A stretch of 64,000 nucleotides of DNA. Source: Cymodocea nodosa (taxonomy: Eukaryota; Streptophyta; Magnoliopsida; Alismatales; Cymodoceaceae). Below the pieces are notes generated by a model that saw nothing but the letters and a program-made list of their open reading frames with translations, did no database searches and was not told the DNA's origin. Position 1 is the first letter of the stretch. Each line of letters opens with the position of its first letter. Position numbers and translations under genes: made by a program. Positions 1-12,222 of the stretch are shown here, one piece after another. The stretch covers positions 10,746,001 to 10,810,000 of the forward strand of contig CM072335.1 of assembly GCA_036874045.1 (NCBI GenBank), written 5' to 3'.

Positions 1-393
1 TCCATTTTGCATTATGGTAGGATGGTCTTTTTGTAAATAAAACTTTCATTAGGAGATGACTCCATTATTGATAATGGTTTCAAAAATTAATGTCATATAT
101 TGAATGACATCAAGATCAAAATGTGCCATTATAACGGTGGTCGATATCGTAAGGGTTGTATTCTCTTACTAAAATTTTGTAACATCTTAACTTACAACAA
201 TTAGAGTACCATGAAATGAGAAACGTTTAATATCTGTTGTGTCGTGGTGTTTTTTTAAGAAATTTGTAATCAATGCAAATGATTTGAAATAATTGGATCT
301 TTATTTACAAACTTTAAATAATCCTATTCAACAAGTTTCTAGTATGAATTATCATAGTTTTCGATCTTTCTGTAATGACAAATTTAGAAATGT

Positions 394-449
394 GCGGGCA
401 ACCATACCAACACAAAATCACTGGATTTCATCAGAACTCCAAAGTTAAG
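394..449 (+). pseudogene. 5S rRNA-like fragment, 3' half deleted
   Basis: Only about the first 55 bases of the 5S segment remain. At the AAAGTTAAG stretch it runs directly into the spacer GAGACGACCC block, so the internal promoter and the 3' half are gone. The deletion probably used the short shared TAAGAGACGACCC-like sequence. Confidence 0.8.
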
Positions 450-750
450 AGACGACCCTATTATTGATAATGGTTTCCAAAATTAATGTCATATATTGAA
501 TGACATCTTGATCAAAATGTTCCATTATAACGATGGTTGATATCGAAAGAGTTGTATTCTATTACTAAAATTTTGTAACATCTTAACTTACAACAATTAG
601 AGTACCATGAAATGAGAAACGTTTAATCGTTGCAAATGAGTTGAAATAATTGGATCTTCATTTACAAACTTTAAATAATCTAATTCAACAACTTTCTAGT
701 GTGAATTATCATAGTTTTATATCTTTCTATAATGATAAATTAAGTATTGT

Positions 751-870
751 GTGTGCGACCGCACCAACACAAAAGCAGTGGATCTCATCAAACGTCCAAA
801 GTTAAATGTTTTTGGGCGAGACTAGTACTAAGATGGGTGGCCTCTTGGGAAGTCCTTGTGTTGCACTCGT
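751..870 (+). pseudogene. 5S rRNA-like pseudogene
   Basis: Full 120 bp. The box C region reads GTGGCCTC instead of GTGACCTC, and the GTGTGCGACC start replaces the usual GGATGCGATC. It also has AACGTCC where the gene has AACTCC. Confidence 0.85.
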
Positions 871-1258
871 TTTTGCATCATGGTAGGATGGTCTTTTTGT
901 AAATCAAACACTCATTAAGAGACGACCCTATTATTGATAATGGTTTGCAAAATTAACATCAAATATTGAATGACATCATGATCAAAATGTGGCATTATAA
1001 CGTTGGTTGATATCGAAAGGGTTGTATTCTCTTAATAAAATTTTGTAACTTCTTAACTTCCAACAATTAGGGTACCATGAAATGAGAAACGTTTAATATC
1101 CGTTGTGTCGTGATGTTTTTTTGAAAGAGTTGTAATTTTTGAAAATGGGTTGAAATAATTGGATATTCATTGACAAACTTTAAATAATCTAATTCAACAA
1201 GTTTTAGTGTCAATTATCATAGTTTTCGATCCTTCTGTAATGACAAATTTAGAAATGT

Positions 1259-1378
1259 GTGAGCGACCATACCAACAAAAAAGCACTGGATCTCATCAGA
1301 AATCCATAGTTAAATGTGTTTTGGCGAGAGTATTACTAAGACGGGTGACCTCATGGGAAATCTTTGTGTTGCACACTT
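1259..1378 (+). pseudogene. 5S rRNA-like pseudogene
   Basis: 120 bp. It carries the diagnostic set AATCCATAG, TTTTGGCGAGAG and TATTACTAAG, shared only with the copy at 2738, and ends GCACACTT. The spacer after it lacks 48 bp. Confidence 0.85.
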
Positions 1379-1719
1379 TTTTGCATCATGGTAGGATGGT
1401 CTTTTTGTAAATCAAACTCTCACTAAGAGACGATCCTCTTATTGATAATGGTTTCCAAAACGGTGGTTGATATCGAAAGTGTTGTATTCCCTTACTAAAA
1501 TTTTGTAACATCTTAACTTACAACAATTACAGTACCACGAAATGAGAAACGTTTAATATCCATTGTGTCATGATGTTTTTTTAAGAGAATTGTAATCATT
1601 GCAAATGAGTTGAAATAATTGGATCTTCATTTACAAACTTTGAATAATCTAATTCAACTACTTTCTAGTGTGAATTATCATAGTTTTATATCTTTTTGTA
1701 ATGATAAATTTAGAAATGT

Positions 1720-1839
1720 GTGTGCGACCATATCAACACAAAAGCACTGGATCTCATCAGAACTTCAAAGTTAAATGTGTTTGGGCGAGAGTAGTACTAA
1801 GATGGGTGACCTCTTTGGAAGTCCTTGTGTTGCATTCCT
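1720..1839 (+). pseudogene. 5S rRNA-like pseudogene
   Basis: 120 bp, close to the array consensus. Private changes include CTCTTTGGAAG and the 3' end TGCATTCCT. Confidence 0.85.
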
Positions 1840-2228
1840 TTTTGCATCATGGTAGGATGGTCTTTTTGTAAATCAAATACTCAGTAAGAGACGACCCTAT
1901 TATTGATAATTGTTTCCAAAATTAATGTCATATATTGAATGACATCATGATCAAAATGTTCCACTATAACGGTGGTTGATATCGAAAGGGTTGTATTCTA
2001 TTACTAAAATTTTGTAACTTCTTAACTTCCAACAATTTGGGTACCATGAAATGAGAAACGTTTAATATCCGTTGTGTCGTGATGTTTTTTTAAAAGAGTT
2101 GTAATCTTTGAAAATGAGTTGAAATAATTGGATCTTCATTGACAAACTTTAAATAATTTAATTCAACAAGTTTCTAGTGTCAATTAACATAGTTTTCGAT
2201 CTTACTATAATGACAAATTTAAAAATGT

Positions 2229-2348
2229 TTGTGCGATCATACCAACACAAAAGCATTGGATCTCATCAGAACTCTATAGTTAAATGTGTTTGGGCGATAG
2301 TAGTACTTAGATGGGTGACCTCTTGGGAAGTCCTCGTGTTGCACTCCT
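2229..2348 (+). pseudogene. 5S rRNA-like pseudogene
   Basis: 120 bp. It keeps the CCTCGTG CpG of the functional gene that most copies have lost, but has CGATAGTAG and CTTAGATGG changes in the promoter region. Confidence 0.85.
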
Positions 2349-2737
2349 TTTTGCATCATGGTAGGATGGTCTTTTTGTAAATCAAACTTCCACTAAGAGA
2401 CTACCCAATTATTGATAATGGTTTCCAAAATTAATGTCATATATTGAATGACATCATGATCAAAATGTTCCATTATAACGGTGGTTGATATCGAAAGGTT
2501 TGTATTCTCTTAGTAAAATTTTGTAACATCTTAACTTACAACAATTGGAGTACCAAGAAATGAGAAACGTTTAATATCCGTTGTGTCGTGATGTTTTTTT
2601 AAGAGAGTTGTAATCATTGCAAATGAGTTGAAATAATTGGATCTTCATTTACAAACTTAAAATAATCTAATTCAACAAGTTTCTAGTGTGAATTATCATA
2701 GTTTTCGATCTTTCTTTAATGACAAATTTAAAAATGT

Positions 2738-2857
2738 GTGTATGACCATACCAAAACAAAAGCTCTGGATCTCATCAGAAATCCATAGTTAAATGTGTTT
2801 TGGCGAGAGTATTACTAAGATGGGTGACCTCTTGGGAAGTCCTTGTGTTGCCCACTT
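2738..2857 (+). pseudogene. 5S rRNA-like pseudogene, sister of the 1259 copy
   Basis: 120 bp. It shares AATCCATAG, TTTTGGCG and TATTACTAAG with the copy 1479 bp upstream, and the same 48 bp spacer deletion follows it. Confidence 0.85.
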
Positions 2858-3198
2858 TTTTGCATCATGGTAGGATGGTCTTTTTGTAAATCAAACTCTC
2901 ACTAAGAAACGACCCTCTTATTGATAATGGTTTCCAAAACGGTGGTTGATATCGAAAGTGTTGTATTCCCTTACTAAAATTTTGTAACATCTTAACTTAC
3001 AACAATTAGAGTACCATGAAATGAGATACGTTTAATATCCGTTGTGTCGTGATGTTTTTTTAAGAGAGTTGTAATCATTGCAAATGAGTTGAAATAATTA
3101 GATCTTCTTTTACAAACTTTAAATAATCCATTTCAACAAGTTTCTCGTGTGAATTATCATAGTTTTCGATCTTTCTATAATGACAAATTTAGAAAGGT

Positions 3199-3318
3199 GT
3201 GTGTGACCATACCAACACAAAAGCACTGGATCTCATTAGAACTCCAACGTTAAATTTGTTTGGGCGAGAGTAGTACTAAGATGGGTGACCTCTTCGGAAG
3301 TCCTTGTGTTGCACTCCT
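3199..3318 (+). pseudogene. 5S rRNA-like pseudogene
   Basis: 120 bp beginning GTGTGTGACC. Box A region reads AAATTTGTTTGGGCG, and CTTCGGAAG replaces CCTGGGAAG. Confidence 0.85.
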
Positions 3319-3707
3319 TTTTGCATCATGGTAGGATGGCCTTTTTGTAAATCGAACACTCTCTAAGAGACGACCCTATTATTGATATTGGTTTCCAAAA
3401 TTAATGTCAAATGTTGAATGACATCATGATCAAAATGTGCCATTATAACGTTGGTTGATATCGAAAGGGTAGTATTCTCTTACTAAAATTTTGTAACATC
3501 TTAGCTTACAACAATTAGAATACCATGAAATGAGAAGAGTTTAATATCCGTTGTGTCGTGCCGTTTTTTTAAGAGAGTTGTAATCATTTCAAATGAGTTG
3601 AAATAATTGGATCTTCATTTATAAACTTTAAATAATCCAATTCAACAAGTTCCTAGTGTGAATTATCATAGTTTTCGATCTTTTTGTAATGACAAATTTA
3701 GAAATGT

Positions 3708-3827
3708 AGGTGCGACCATACCAACACCAAAGCATTGAATCTCATCAGAATTCCAAAGTTAAATGTGTTTGGGCGAGAGTAGTACTAAGATGGGTGACCT
3801 CTTGGGAAGTCCTTGTATTGCACTCCT
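3708..3827 (+). pseudogene. 5S rRNA-like pseudogene
   Basis: 120 bp beginning AGGTGCGACC, with ACACCAAAGCATTGAATC in the 5' third. The 3' half matches the array consensus. Confidence 0.85.
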
Positions 3828-4216
3828 TTTTGCATCATGGTAGGATGGTCTTTTTGTAAATCAAACTTCCACTAAGAGACGACCCTATTATTCATTATGG
3901 TTTCCAAAATTAATGTCAAATATTGAATGACATCATGATAAAATTGTGCCATTATAATGCTAGTTGATATCGAAAGGGTTGTATTCTCTTACGAAAATTT
4001 TGTAACATCTTAACTTACAACAATTAGAGTACCATGAAATGGGAAACGTTTAATATCAGTTGTGTCGTGATGTTTTTTTAAGAGAGTTGTAATCATTGCA
4101 AATGAGTTGAAATAATTGGATCTTCATTTACAAACTTTAAATAATCTAATTCAACAAGTTTCTTGTGTGAATTATCATAGTTTTCGATCATTCTGTAATG
4201 ACAAATTTAGAAATGT

Positions 4217-4280
4217 ATGTGCGACCATACCAACACAAAAGCACTAGATCTCTTCAGAACTCCAAAGTTAAATGTGTTTG
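4217..4280 (+). pseudogene. 5S rRNA-like fragment fused to spacer
   Basis: The 5' half runs to AAATGTGTTTG and then jumps into the spacer TGTCGTGATG element. TGTG at the joint could have guided the deletion of the 3' half of the 5S segment and most of the following spacer. Confidence 0.8.
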
Positions 4281-4434
4281 TGTCGTGATGTTTTTTTAAG
4301 AGAGTTGTAATCATTGCAAATGAGTTGAAATAATTGGATCTTCATTTACAAACTTTAAATAATCTAATTGAACAACTTTCTAGTGTGAATTATCATAGTT
4401 TTCCATCTTTCTGTAATGATAAATTTAGAAATGT

Positions 4435-4554
4435 GTGTGCGACCATACCAACACAAAAGCATTGGACCTCATCAGAACTCCAAAGTTAAATGTGTTTGGG
4501 TGAGAGTTGTACTAAGATGGGTTACCTCTTGGGTAGTCCTTGTGTTGCACTCCT
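4435..4554 (+). pseudogene. 5S rRNA-like pseudogene
   Basis: 120 bp. Changes include TGAGAGTTGTAC and GGGTTACCTCTTGGGTAG. About 15 bp after it the spacer is deleted, joining CATGGTAG to GTTGATGTCGAAAG. Confidence 0.85.
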
Positions 4555-4824
4555 TTTTGAATCATGGTAGGTTGATGTCGAAAGGGTTGTATTCTATTAC
4601 TAAAATTTTGTAACATCTTAACTTACAACAATTAGAGTACCATGAAATGAGAAACGTTTAATATCCGTTGTGTCGTGATGTTTTTTTAAGAGAGTTGTAA
4701 TCATTGCAAATGAGTTGAAATAAATGGATATTCATTTACAAACTTTAAATAGTCTAATTCAACAAGTTTCTAGTGTGAATTATCATAGTTTTCGATCTTT
4801 CTGTAATGACAAATTTAGAAATGT

Positions 4825-4943
4825 GTGTGCGACCATACCAACACAAAAGCACTGGATCTCATCAGAACTTCAAAGTTAAATTTGTTTGGTCGAGAGTAAT
4901 ACTAAATGGGTGACCTCTTGGGATGTCCTTGTGTTGCACTTCT
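4825..4943 (+). pseudogene. 5S rRNA-like pseudogene, 1-nt deletion
   Basis: 119 bp. One base is missing in ACTAAATGGG (normally ACTAAGATGGG), inside the box C region. Confidence 0.85.
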
Positions 4944-5329
4944 TTTTGTATCATTGTAGGATGGTCTTTTTGTAAATCAAACTTCCACTAAGAGATGACC
5001 CTATTATTGGTAATTGTTTCCTAAATTAATGTCATATATTGAATGACATGATCAAAATGTTCCATTATAACGGTGGTTGATATCGAAAGGGTTGTATTTT
5101 CTTACGAAAATTTTGTAACATCATAACTTACAACAATTAGAGTACCATGAAATGAGAAACGTTTAGTATCCGTTGTGTCGTGCTATTTTTTTAAGTGAGT
5201 TGTAATCATTGTAAATGAGTTGAAATAATTGGATCTTCATTTGCAAACATTAAATAATCCAATTCAACAAGTTGCTAGTGTGAATTTTCATAGTTTTCGA
5301 TCTTTATGTAATGGCAAATTTAGAATTGT

Positions 5330-5367
5330 GTGTGCAACCATCCCAACACAAAAGCACTGGATCTCAT
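5330..5367 (+). pseudogene. 5S rRNA-like fragment (38 bp)
   Basis: Only the 5' third is left. ATCTCAT joins TGTAGGATGGCC of the 3' spacer, a deletion through the CAT repeated in CATCATGG. Confidence 0.75.
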
Positions 5368-5744
5368 TGTAGGATGGCCTTTTGTAAATCAAACACTCAC
5401 TAAGAGACGACCTTATTATTGATAGTGGTTTCCAAAATTAATGTCAAATATTGAATGACATCATGATCAAAATGTGCCATTATAACATCGGCTGATATCG
5501 AAAGTGTTGTATTCTCTTACTAAAATTTTGTAACATCTTAACTTACGACAATTACAATACCATGAAATGAGAAACGTTTAATATCCGTTGTGTCGTGATG
5601 TTTTTTTAAGAGAGTTGTAATCATTGCAAATGAGTTGAAATAAATGGATCTTCATTTACAAGCTTTAAATAATCTAATTCAACAAGTTTATAGTGTGAAT
5701 TATCATAATTTTCGATCTTTCTGTAATGACAAATTTAGAAATGT

Positions 5745-5864
5745 GTGTGCGACCATACCAACACAAAAGCACTGGATCTCATCAGGACTCCAAAGTTAAA
5801 TGTGTTTGGGCGAGAGTAGTACTAAGATGGGTGACCTCTTGGGAATTCCTTATGTTGCACTCCT
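5745..5864 (+). pseudogene. 5S rRNA-like pseudogene
   Basis: 120 bp, close to consensus, with CATCAGGACTCC, GGGAATTCC and TATGTTGC as private differences. Confidence 0.85.
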
Positions 5865-6253
5865 TTTTGCATCATGGTAGGATGGTCTTTTTGTAAATCA
5901 AACACCCACTAAGAGACGACCCTATTATTGATATTGGTTTCTAAAATTAAAGTCAAATGTTGAATGACATCAAGATCAAAATGTGCCATTATAACGTTGG
6001 TTGATATCGAAAGGGTAGTATTCTCTTACTAAAATTTTGTAACATCTTAACTTACAACAATTAGAGTACCATGAAATGAGAAACGTTTAATGTCCGTTGT
6101 GTCGTACTATTTTTTTAAGAGAGTTTTAATCGTTGCAAATGAGTTGAAATAATTGGATCTTTTTTTACAAACTTTAAATAATCCAATTCAACTAGTTTCT
6201 AGTGTGAATTATCATAGTATTCGATCTTTCTGTAATGACAAATTTATAATTGT

Positions 6254-6373
6254 GGGTGTGACCATACTAACACAAAAGCACTCGATCTCATCAGAACTCC
6301 AAAGTTAAATGTGTTTAGGCGAGAGTAGTACTAAGATGGTTGACCTCTTGGGAATTCCTTGCGTTGCTCTCCC
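6254..6373 (+). pseudogene. 5S rRNA-like pseudogene
   Basis: 120 bp. It begins GGGTGTGACC and shares CTCGATCTC, GATGGTTGACC and GGGAATTCC with the copy at 9307, which lies exactly six units (3053 bp) further on. Confidence 0.85.
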
Positions 6374-6762
6374 TTTTGCATCATGGTAGGATCATCTTTT
6401 TGTAAATCAAACTGTTACTAAGAGACGACCCTATTATTGATAACGGTTTCCAAAATTAATGTCATATATTGAATGACATCATCATCAAAATGTGCCATTC
6501 TAACGTTGTTTGATATCGAAAGGGTTGTATTCTCTTACCAATATTTTGTAACATCTTAATTTACCACGATCAGCGTACCATGAATTGAGAAACGTTTCAT
6601 AGCCTTGGTGTCATGTCGTTTTTTTATGAGAGTTGTAATCATTGCAAATGAGTTGAAATAATTGCATCTTTATTTAAAAACTTTAAATAATCCAATTCAA
6701 CTAGTTTCTAGTGTGAATTATCATAGTTTTCGATCTTTCTGTAACGACAAATTTATAAATGT

Positions 6763-6882
6763 GGGTGCAACCATACCAACAGAAAAGTACTGGATCTCAT
6801 CAGAACTCTAAAGTTAAATGTGTTTCAGCGAGAGTACTACTAAGATGGGTGAGCTCTTGGGAAGTCTTCGTGTTGTACTCTT
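6763..6882 (+). pseudogene. 5S rRNA-like pseudogene
   Basis: 120 bp. It has GGGTGCAACC at the start, TTTCAGCGAGAG and GTGAGCTC in the promoter, and keeps TTCGTG. Confidence 0.85.
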
Positions 6883-7270
6883 TTTTGCATCATGGTAGGA
6901 TTGTCTTTTTTTATATCAAACTGTCACTAAGAGACAACCCTATTATTGATAATGGCTTCCAAAATGACGTCATATATTGAATGACATCATGATCAAAATG
7001 TGCCATTATAACGGTGGTTGATATCGAAAGGATTGTATTCTCTTACTAAAATTTTGTAACATCCTAACTTACAACAATCAGGGTACCATGAAATGTGAAA
7101 CGTTTAATATCTGTTGTGTCGTGCTATTTTTTTAAGAGAGTTGTAATCATTGCAAATGAGTAGAAATAATTGGATCTTTATTTACAAACTTTAAATAATC
7201 CAATTCAACTAGTTTCTATTATGAATTACCAATGTTTTCGATCTTTGAGTAACGACAAATACAAAAATGT

Positions 7271-7390
7271 GGGTGCAATCATACCAACACAAAAGTATTG
7301 GATCTCATTAGAACTTCAAAGTTAAATGTATTTGAGCGAGAGTAGTATTAAGATGGGTGACCTTTTGGGATGTCCTCGTGTTGCACTCCT
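7271..7390 (+). pseudogene. 5S rRNA-like pseudogene
   Basis: 120 bp. The set AAGTATTGG, CATTAGAACTTC, TATTTGAGCGAG and GGATGTCCTCGTG recurs in the copy at 11594. Confidence 0.85.
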
Positions 7391-7779
7391 TTTTCCATCA
7401 TGGTAGGATGGTCTTTTTGTAAATCAAACTATCGCTAAGAGACGACCCTATTATTGATAACGGTTTCCAAAATTAATATCATATATTGAATGACATCATG
7501 ATAAAAATGTGTCATTCTAACAGTATTTGATATCGAAAGGGTTGTATTCTCTTACCAAAATTTTGTAATATCATAAATTACAACAATCAACGTACCATGA
7601 AATGAGAAACGTTTAATATCCAAGGTGTCGTGCTGTTTTTTTAAGAGAGTTGTAATCATGGAAAATGAGTTGAAATAATTGGATCTTTATTTAAAAACTT
7701 TAAATAATCCAATTCAACTAGTTTCTAGTGTGAATTACCTTAGTTTTCGATCATTCAGTAATGACAACTTTAAAAATGT

Positions 7780-7899
7780 GGGTGCGATCCTACCAACACA
7801 TAAGCATTGCATCCCATCAGAACTCCAAAGTTAAAGGTGTTTAGGCGAGAGTAGTATTGAGATGTGTGACTTCTTGGGAAGTCCTTTTGTTGCACTGCT
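7780..7899 (+). pseudogene. 5S rRNA-like pseudogene
   Basis: 120 bp. GATCCTACC, CATAAGCATTGCATC, AAAGGTGTTTAGG and CCTTTTGTTGC are shared with the copy at 12103. Confidence 0.85.
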
Positions 7900-8288
7900 T
7901 TTTGCATCATGGTAGGATGGTATTTTTGTAAATCAAACTGTTACTAAGAGACGACCCTACTGCAGATAATGGTTTTCAAAATTAATGTCATATATTGAAT
8001 GACATCATAATCAAAATGTGTCATTATAACGGTGGTAGATATCGTAAGGGTTGTATTCTCTTACTAAAATTTTGTAACATTTTAACTTACAACAATGACA
8101 GTACCATGAAGTGAGAAACGTTTAATATCCATTGTGTCGTGATGTTTTTTTAAGAGAGTTGTAATCATTGCAAATGAGTTGAAATAATTGGATCTTTATT
8201 TACAAACTTTAAATAATCCAATTCAACTAGTTTCTATTGTGAATTACCAAAGTTTTCGATCTTTCAATAATGACAAATTTAAAAATGT

Positions 8289-8408
8289 TGGTGCGATCAT
8301 CCCAACACAAAAGCACTAGATTTCATAAGAACTCCAAAGTTAAATGTGTTTAGACGAGAGTAGTACTAAGAAGGGTGACCTCTTGGGAAGTCCTTGTGCT
8401 GCACTCTT
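8289..8408 (+). pseudogene. 5S rRNA-like pseudogene
   Basis: 120 bp. It has ATCATCCCAACAC, ACTAGATTTCAT and CTTGTGCTGCACTCTT, shared with the copy at 12611. Confidence 0.85.
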
Positions 8409-8797
8409 TTTTGCATCATGGTAGGGTGGTCTTTTTGTAAATCAAATTGTTAATAAGAGACGACCCTGTTATTGATAACGGTTTCCAAAATTAATGTCAT
8501 ATATTGAATGACATCTTGATCAAAATGTGTCATTCTAACGGTGTTTGATATTGAAAGGGTTGTATTCTCTTACCAAAATTTTGTAACATCTTAACTTACA
8601 ACAATCAGCGTATCATGAAAGGAGAAACGTTTAATATCCGTGGTATCCTGCTATTTTTTTAAGAGAGTTGTAATCATTGCAAATGAGTTGAAATAACTGC
8701 ATCTTTATTTACAAACTTTAAACAATCCAATTTAACTTGTTTCTAGTGTGAATTACATTAGTTTTCGACCTTTCAGTAATGACACATTTAAGAATGT

Positions 8798-8917
8798 CGG
8801 TGCGATCATACCAACACAAAAGCACAACACCCCATCAAAACTCCAAAGTTAAATGTGTTTGGGCGAGAGTAGAACTAAGATGGATGACCTCTTGGGAAGT
8901 CCTTGTGTTGCACTCCT
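8798..8917 (+). pseudogene. 5S rRNA-like pseudogene, 'GTAGAAC' subfamily
   Basis: 120 bp. It carries GTAGAACTAAGATGGATGAC, a variant shared by seven changes-linked copies spread over the array, and keeps CCCATCA as in the functional gene. Confidence 0.85.
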
Positions 8918-9306
8918 TCTTGCATCTTGGTTGGATGGTCTTTTTGTAAATGAAACTGTCACTAAGGGACGGCCTTATCATTGATAACGGTTTCCAAAAT
9001 TAATGTCATATATTGAATGACATCATGATCAAAAGGTGCCATTCTAATGGTGTTTGATATCGAAAGGGTTGTATTCTCTTACTAAAATTTTGTAACATCT
9101 TAACTTACAACAATCAGAGTACCATGAAATGAGAAACGTTTAATATCCGTTGTGTCTTGCTGTTTTTTTCAGAGAGTCGTAATCATTGCAAATGGGTTGA
9201 AATAATTGGATCTTTATTTACAAACTTTAAATAATCCAATTCAACTAGTTTCTAGTGTGAATTATCATAGTATTCGATCTTTCTGTAATGACAAATATAT
9301 AATTGT

Positions 9307-9426
9307 GGGTGTGACCATACCGACACAAAAGTACTCGATCTCATCAGTACTCCAAAGTTAAATGTGTTTGGGTGAGAGTAGTACTACGATGGTTGACCTC
9401 TTGGGAATTCCTTGTGTTGCACTCCT
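9307..9426 (+). pseudogene. 5S rRNA-like pseudogene
   Basis: 120 bp. GGGTGTGACC, CTCGATCTC and GATGGTTGACC tie it to the copy at 6254. The next unit has lost its 5S segment: near 9815 the pre-5S spacer AAATGT joins TGATATCGAATGGG. Confidence 0.85.
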
Positions 9427-10067
9427 TTCTGCATCATGGTAGGATGGTCTTTTTGTAAATCAAACTGTCACTAAGAGATGACCCTATTATTGATAACGGT
9501 TTCCAAAATTAATGTCATATATTGAATGACATCATCATCAAAATGTGCCATTCTAATGGTGTTTGATATCGAAAGGGTTGTATTCTCTTACCAATATTTT
9601 GTAACATCTTAATTTACCACAATCAGCGTACCATGAAATGAGAAACGTTTCATAACCGTGGTGTTGTGCCATTTTTTTATGAGAGTTGTAATCGTTGCAA
9701 ATAAGTTGAAATAATTTGATCTTTATTTACAAACTTTAAATAATCCAATTCAACTAGTTTCTAGTGTGAATTATCATAGTTTTCAATCTTTCTGTAATGA
9801 CAAATTTATAAATGTTGATATCGAATGGGTTGTATTCTCTTACTAAATTTTTGTAACATCTGAACTTACAACAATTAGAGTACCATGAAATGAGAAACGT
9901 TTAATATCTGTTGTGTCGTGCTGTTTTTTTCAGAGAGTTGTAATCATGGCAAATGAGTTGAAATAATTGGATCTATATTTACGAACTTTAAATAATCCAA
10001 TTCAACTTTTTTCTATTGCGAATTACCAAAGTTTTCGATCTTTAAGTAATGACAAATTCAAAACTGT

Positions 10068-10187
10068 CGGTGCGATCATAACAACACAAAAGCACTAGAT
10101 CTCCTCAAAACTCCAAATCTAAATGTGTTTGCGCGAGAGTAGCACTAAGATGGTTGACCTCTTGGGAATTCCTTGTGTTGCACTCCT
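10068..10187 (+). pseudogene. 5S rRNA-like pseudogene
   Basis: 120 bp. CGGTGCGATC start, AAATCTAAATG in place of AAAGTTAAATG, and GCGCGAGAGTAGCAC. Confidence 0.85.
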
Positions 10188-10575
10188 TTTTACATCATGG
10201 TAGGATGGCTTTTTTGTAAATCAAACTATCACTAAGAGATGACCCTATTATTGATAACGGTTTCCAAAATTAATGTCATATATTTAATGACATCATGATC
10301 AAAATGTGCCATTCTAACGGTGTTTGATATCGAAAGGGTTTTATTCTCTTACCAAAATTTCGTAACATCTTAACTTACCACAATCAGCGTACCATGAAAT
10401 GAGAAACGTTTAATATCCGTGGTGTCGTGCTGTTTTTTTAAGAGAGTTGTATTCGTTGCATATGAGTTGAAATAATTACATCCTTTTTTACAAACTTTAA
10501 ATAATCTAATTCAACAAGTTTGTAGTGTGAATTATCATAGTTTCGATCTTTCTATAATGACAAATTTAAATTTTT

Positions 10576-10695
10576 TGTTGAGACCATACCAAAACAAAAG
10601 CATTGGATCTCATCAAAACTCCAAAGTTAATTATGTCTAGGCGAGAGTAGTACTATAATGGGTGACCTCTTGGGAAGTTCTTATGTTGCACTACT
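10576..10695 (+). pseudogene. 5S rRNA-like pseudogene
   Basis: 120 bp with a poorly matching 5' end (TGTTGAGACC), AATTATGTCTAGG in box A and ACTATAATGGG. Confidence 0.83.
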
Positions 10696-11084
10696 TTTTG
10701 CATCAAGGTAGTATGGTCTTTTTGTAAATCAAATTGTCACTTAGAGAGGACCCTATTATTGATAATGGTTTCCAAAATTAATGTCATATATTGTATGACA
10801 TCATGATCAAAATATGCCATTATAACGGTGGTTGATGTTGAAAGGGTTGTATTCTCTTACTAAAATTTTGTAACATCTTAACTTACAACAATTAGAGTAC
10901 CATGAAATGAGAAACATTTAATATCCGTTGTGTCGTGCTGTTTTTTTAAGAGAGTTGTAATCATTGCAAATGAGTTGAAATAATTGGATCTTTATTTACA
11001 AACTTTAAATAATCCAATTCAACTAGTTTCTATTGTGAATTACCAAAGTTTTCGATCTTTTAGTAATGACAAATATAAAAATTT

Positions 11085-11204
11085 GTGTGCGACCATACCA
11101 ACACAAAAGCACTGAAGCTCATGAGAACTCTAAAGATAAATGTGTTTGGGCGAGAGTTGTACTAAGATGGGTGACCTCTTGGGAAGTCCTTGTGTTGCAC
11201 TCCT
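11085..11204 (+). pseudogene. 5S rRNA-like pseudogene
   Basis: 120 bp. GTGTGCGACC start, ACTGAAGCTCATGAG and AAAGATAAATG; the 3' half is close to consensus. Confidence 0.85.
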
Positions 11205-11593
11205 TTTTGCATCATGGTTGGATGGTCTTTTTGTAAATCAAACTGTCATTGAGAGACGACCCTATTATTGATAATGGTTTCCAAAATTAATGTCATATAT
11301 TGAATGACATCATGATCAAAATGTGCCATTATAACGGTTGTTGATATCGAAAGGGTTGTATTCTCCTACAAAACTTTTGTATCATCTTAACTTACAACAA
11401 TTAGACTACCATGAAATGAGAAACGTTTAATATACGTTGTGTCGTGATGTTTTTTTAAGAGAGTTGTAATCATTGCAAATGAGATGAAATAATTGGATCT
11501 TTATTTACAAACTTTAAATAATCCAATTCAACTAGTTTCTATTATGAATTACCAATGTTTTCGTTCTTTCATTAACGACAAATACAAAAATGT

Positions 11594-11713
11594 GGGTGCG
11601 ATCATACCAACACAAAAGTATTGGATCTCATTAGAACTTCAAAGTTATATGTATTTGAGCGAGAGTAGTACTAAGATGGGTGACCTTTTGGGATGTCCTC
11701 GTGTTGCACTCCC
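11594..11713 (+). pseudogene. 5S rRNA-like pseudogene, duplicate of the 7271 copy
   Basis: 120 bp. It repeats nearly all private changes of the copy at 7271, 4323 bp upstream. Confidence 0.85.
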
Positions 11714-12102
11714 TTTTGCATCATGGTAGGATGGTCTTTTTGTAAATCAAACTATCGCTAAGAGACGACCCTATTATTGATAACGGTTTCCAAAATTAAT
11801 ATCATATATTGAATGACATCATGATCAAAATGTGTCATTCTAATGGTATTTAATATCGAAAGGGTTGTATTCTCTTACCAAAATTTTGTAATATCATAAC
11901 TTACAACAATCAGTGTACCATGAAATGAGAAACGTTTAATATCCATGGTGTCGTGGTGTTTTTTTAAGAGAGTTGTAATCATGGAAAATGAGTTGAAATA
12001 ATTAGATCTTTATTTAAAAACTTCAAATAATCGAATTCAACTAGTTTCTAGTGTGAATTACCATAGTTTTCGATCATTCAGTAATGACAACTTTAAGAAT
12101 GT

Positions 12103-12222
12103 GGGTGCGATCCTACCAACACATAAGCATTGCATCTCATCATAACTCCAAAGTTAAAGGTGTTTAGGCGAGAGTAGTATTGAGATGGGTGACTTCTTGG
12201 GAAGTCCTTTTGTTGCATTGCT
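12103..12222 (+). pseudogene. 5S rRNA-like pseudogene, duplicate of the 7780 copy
   Basis: 120 bp. It matches the 7780 copy in GATCCTACC, AAAGGTGTTTAGG, ATTGAGATG and CCTTTTGTTGC. Confidence 0.85.
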
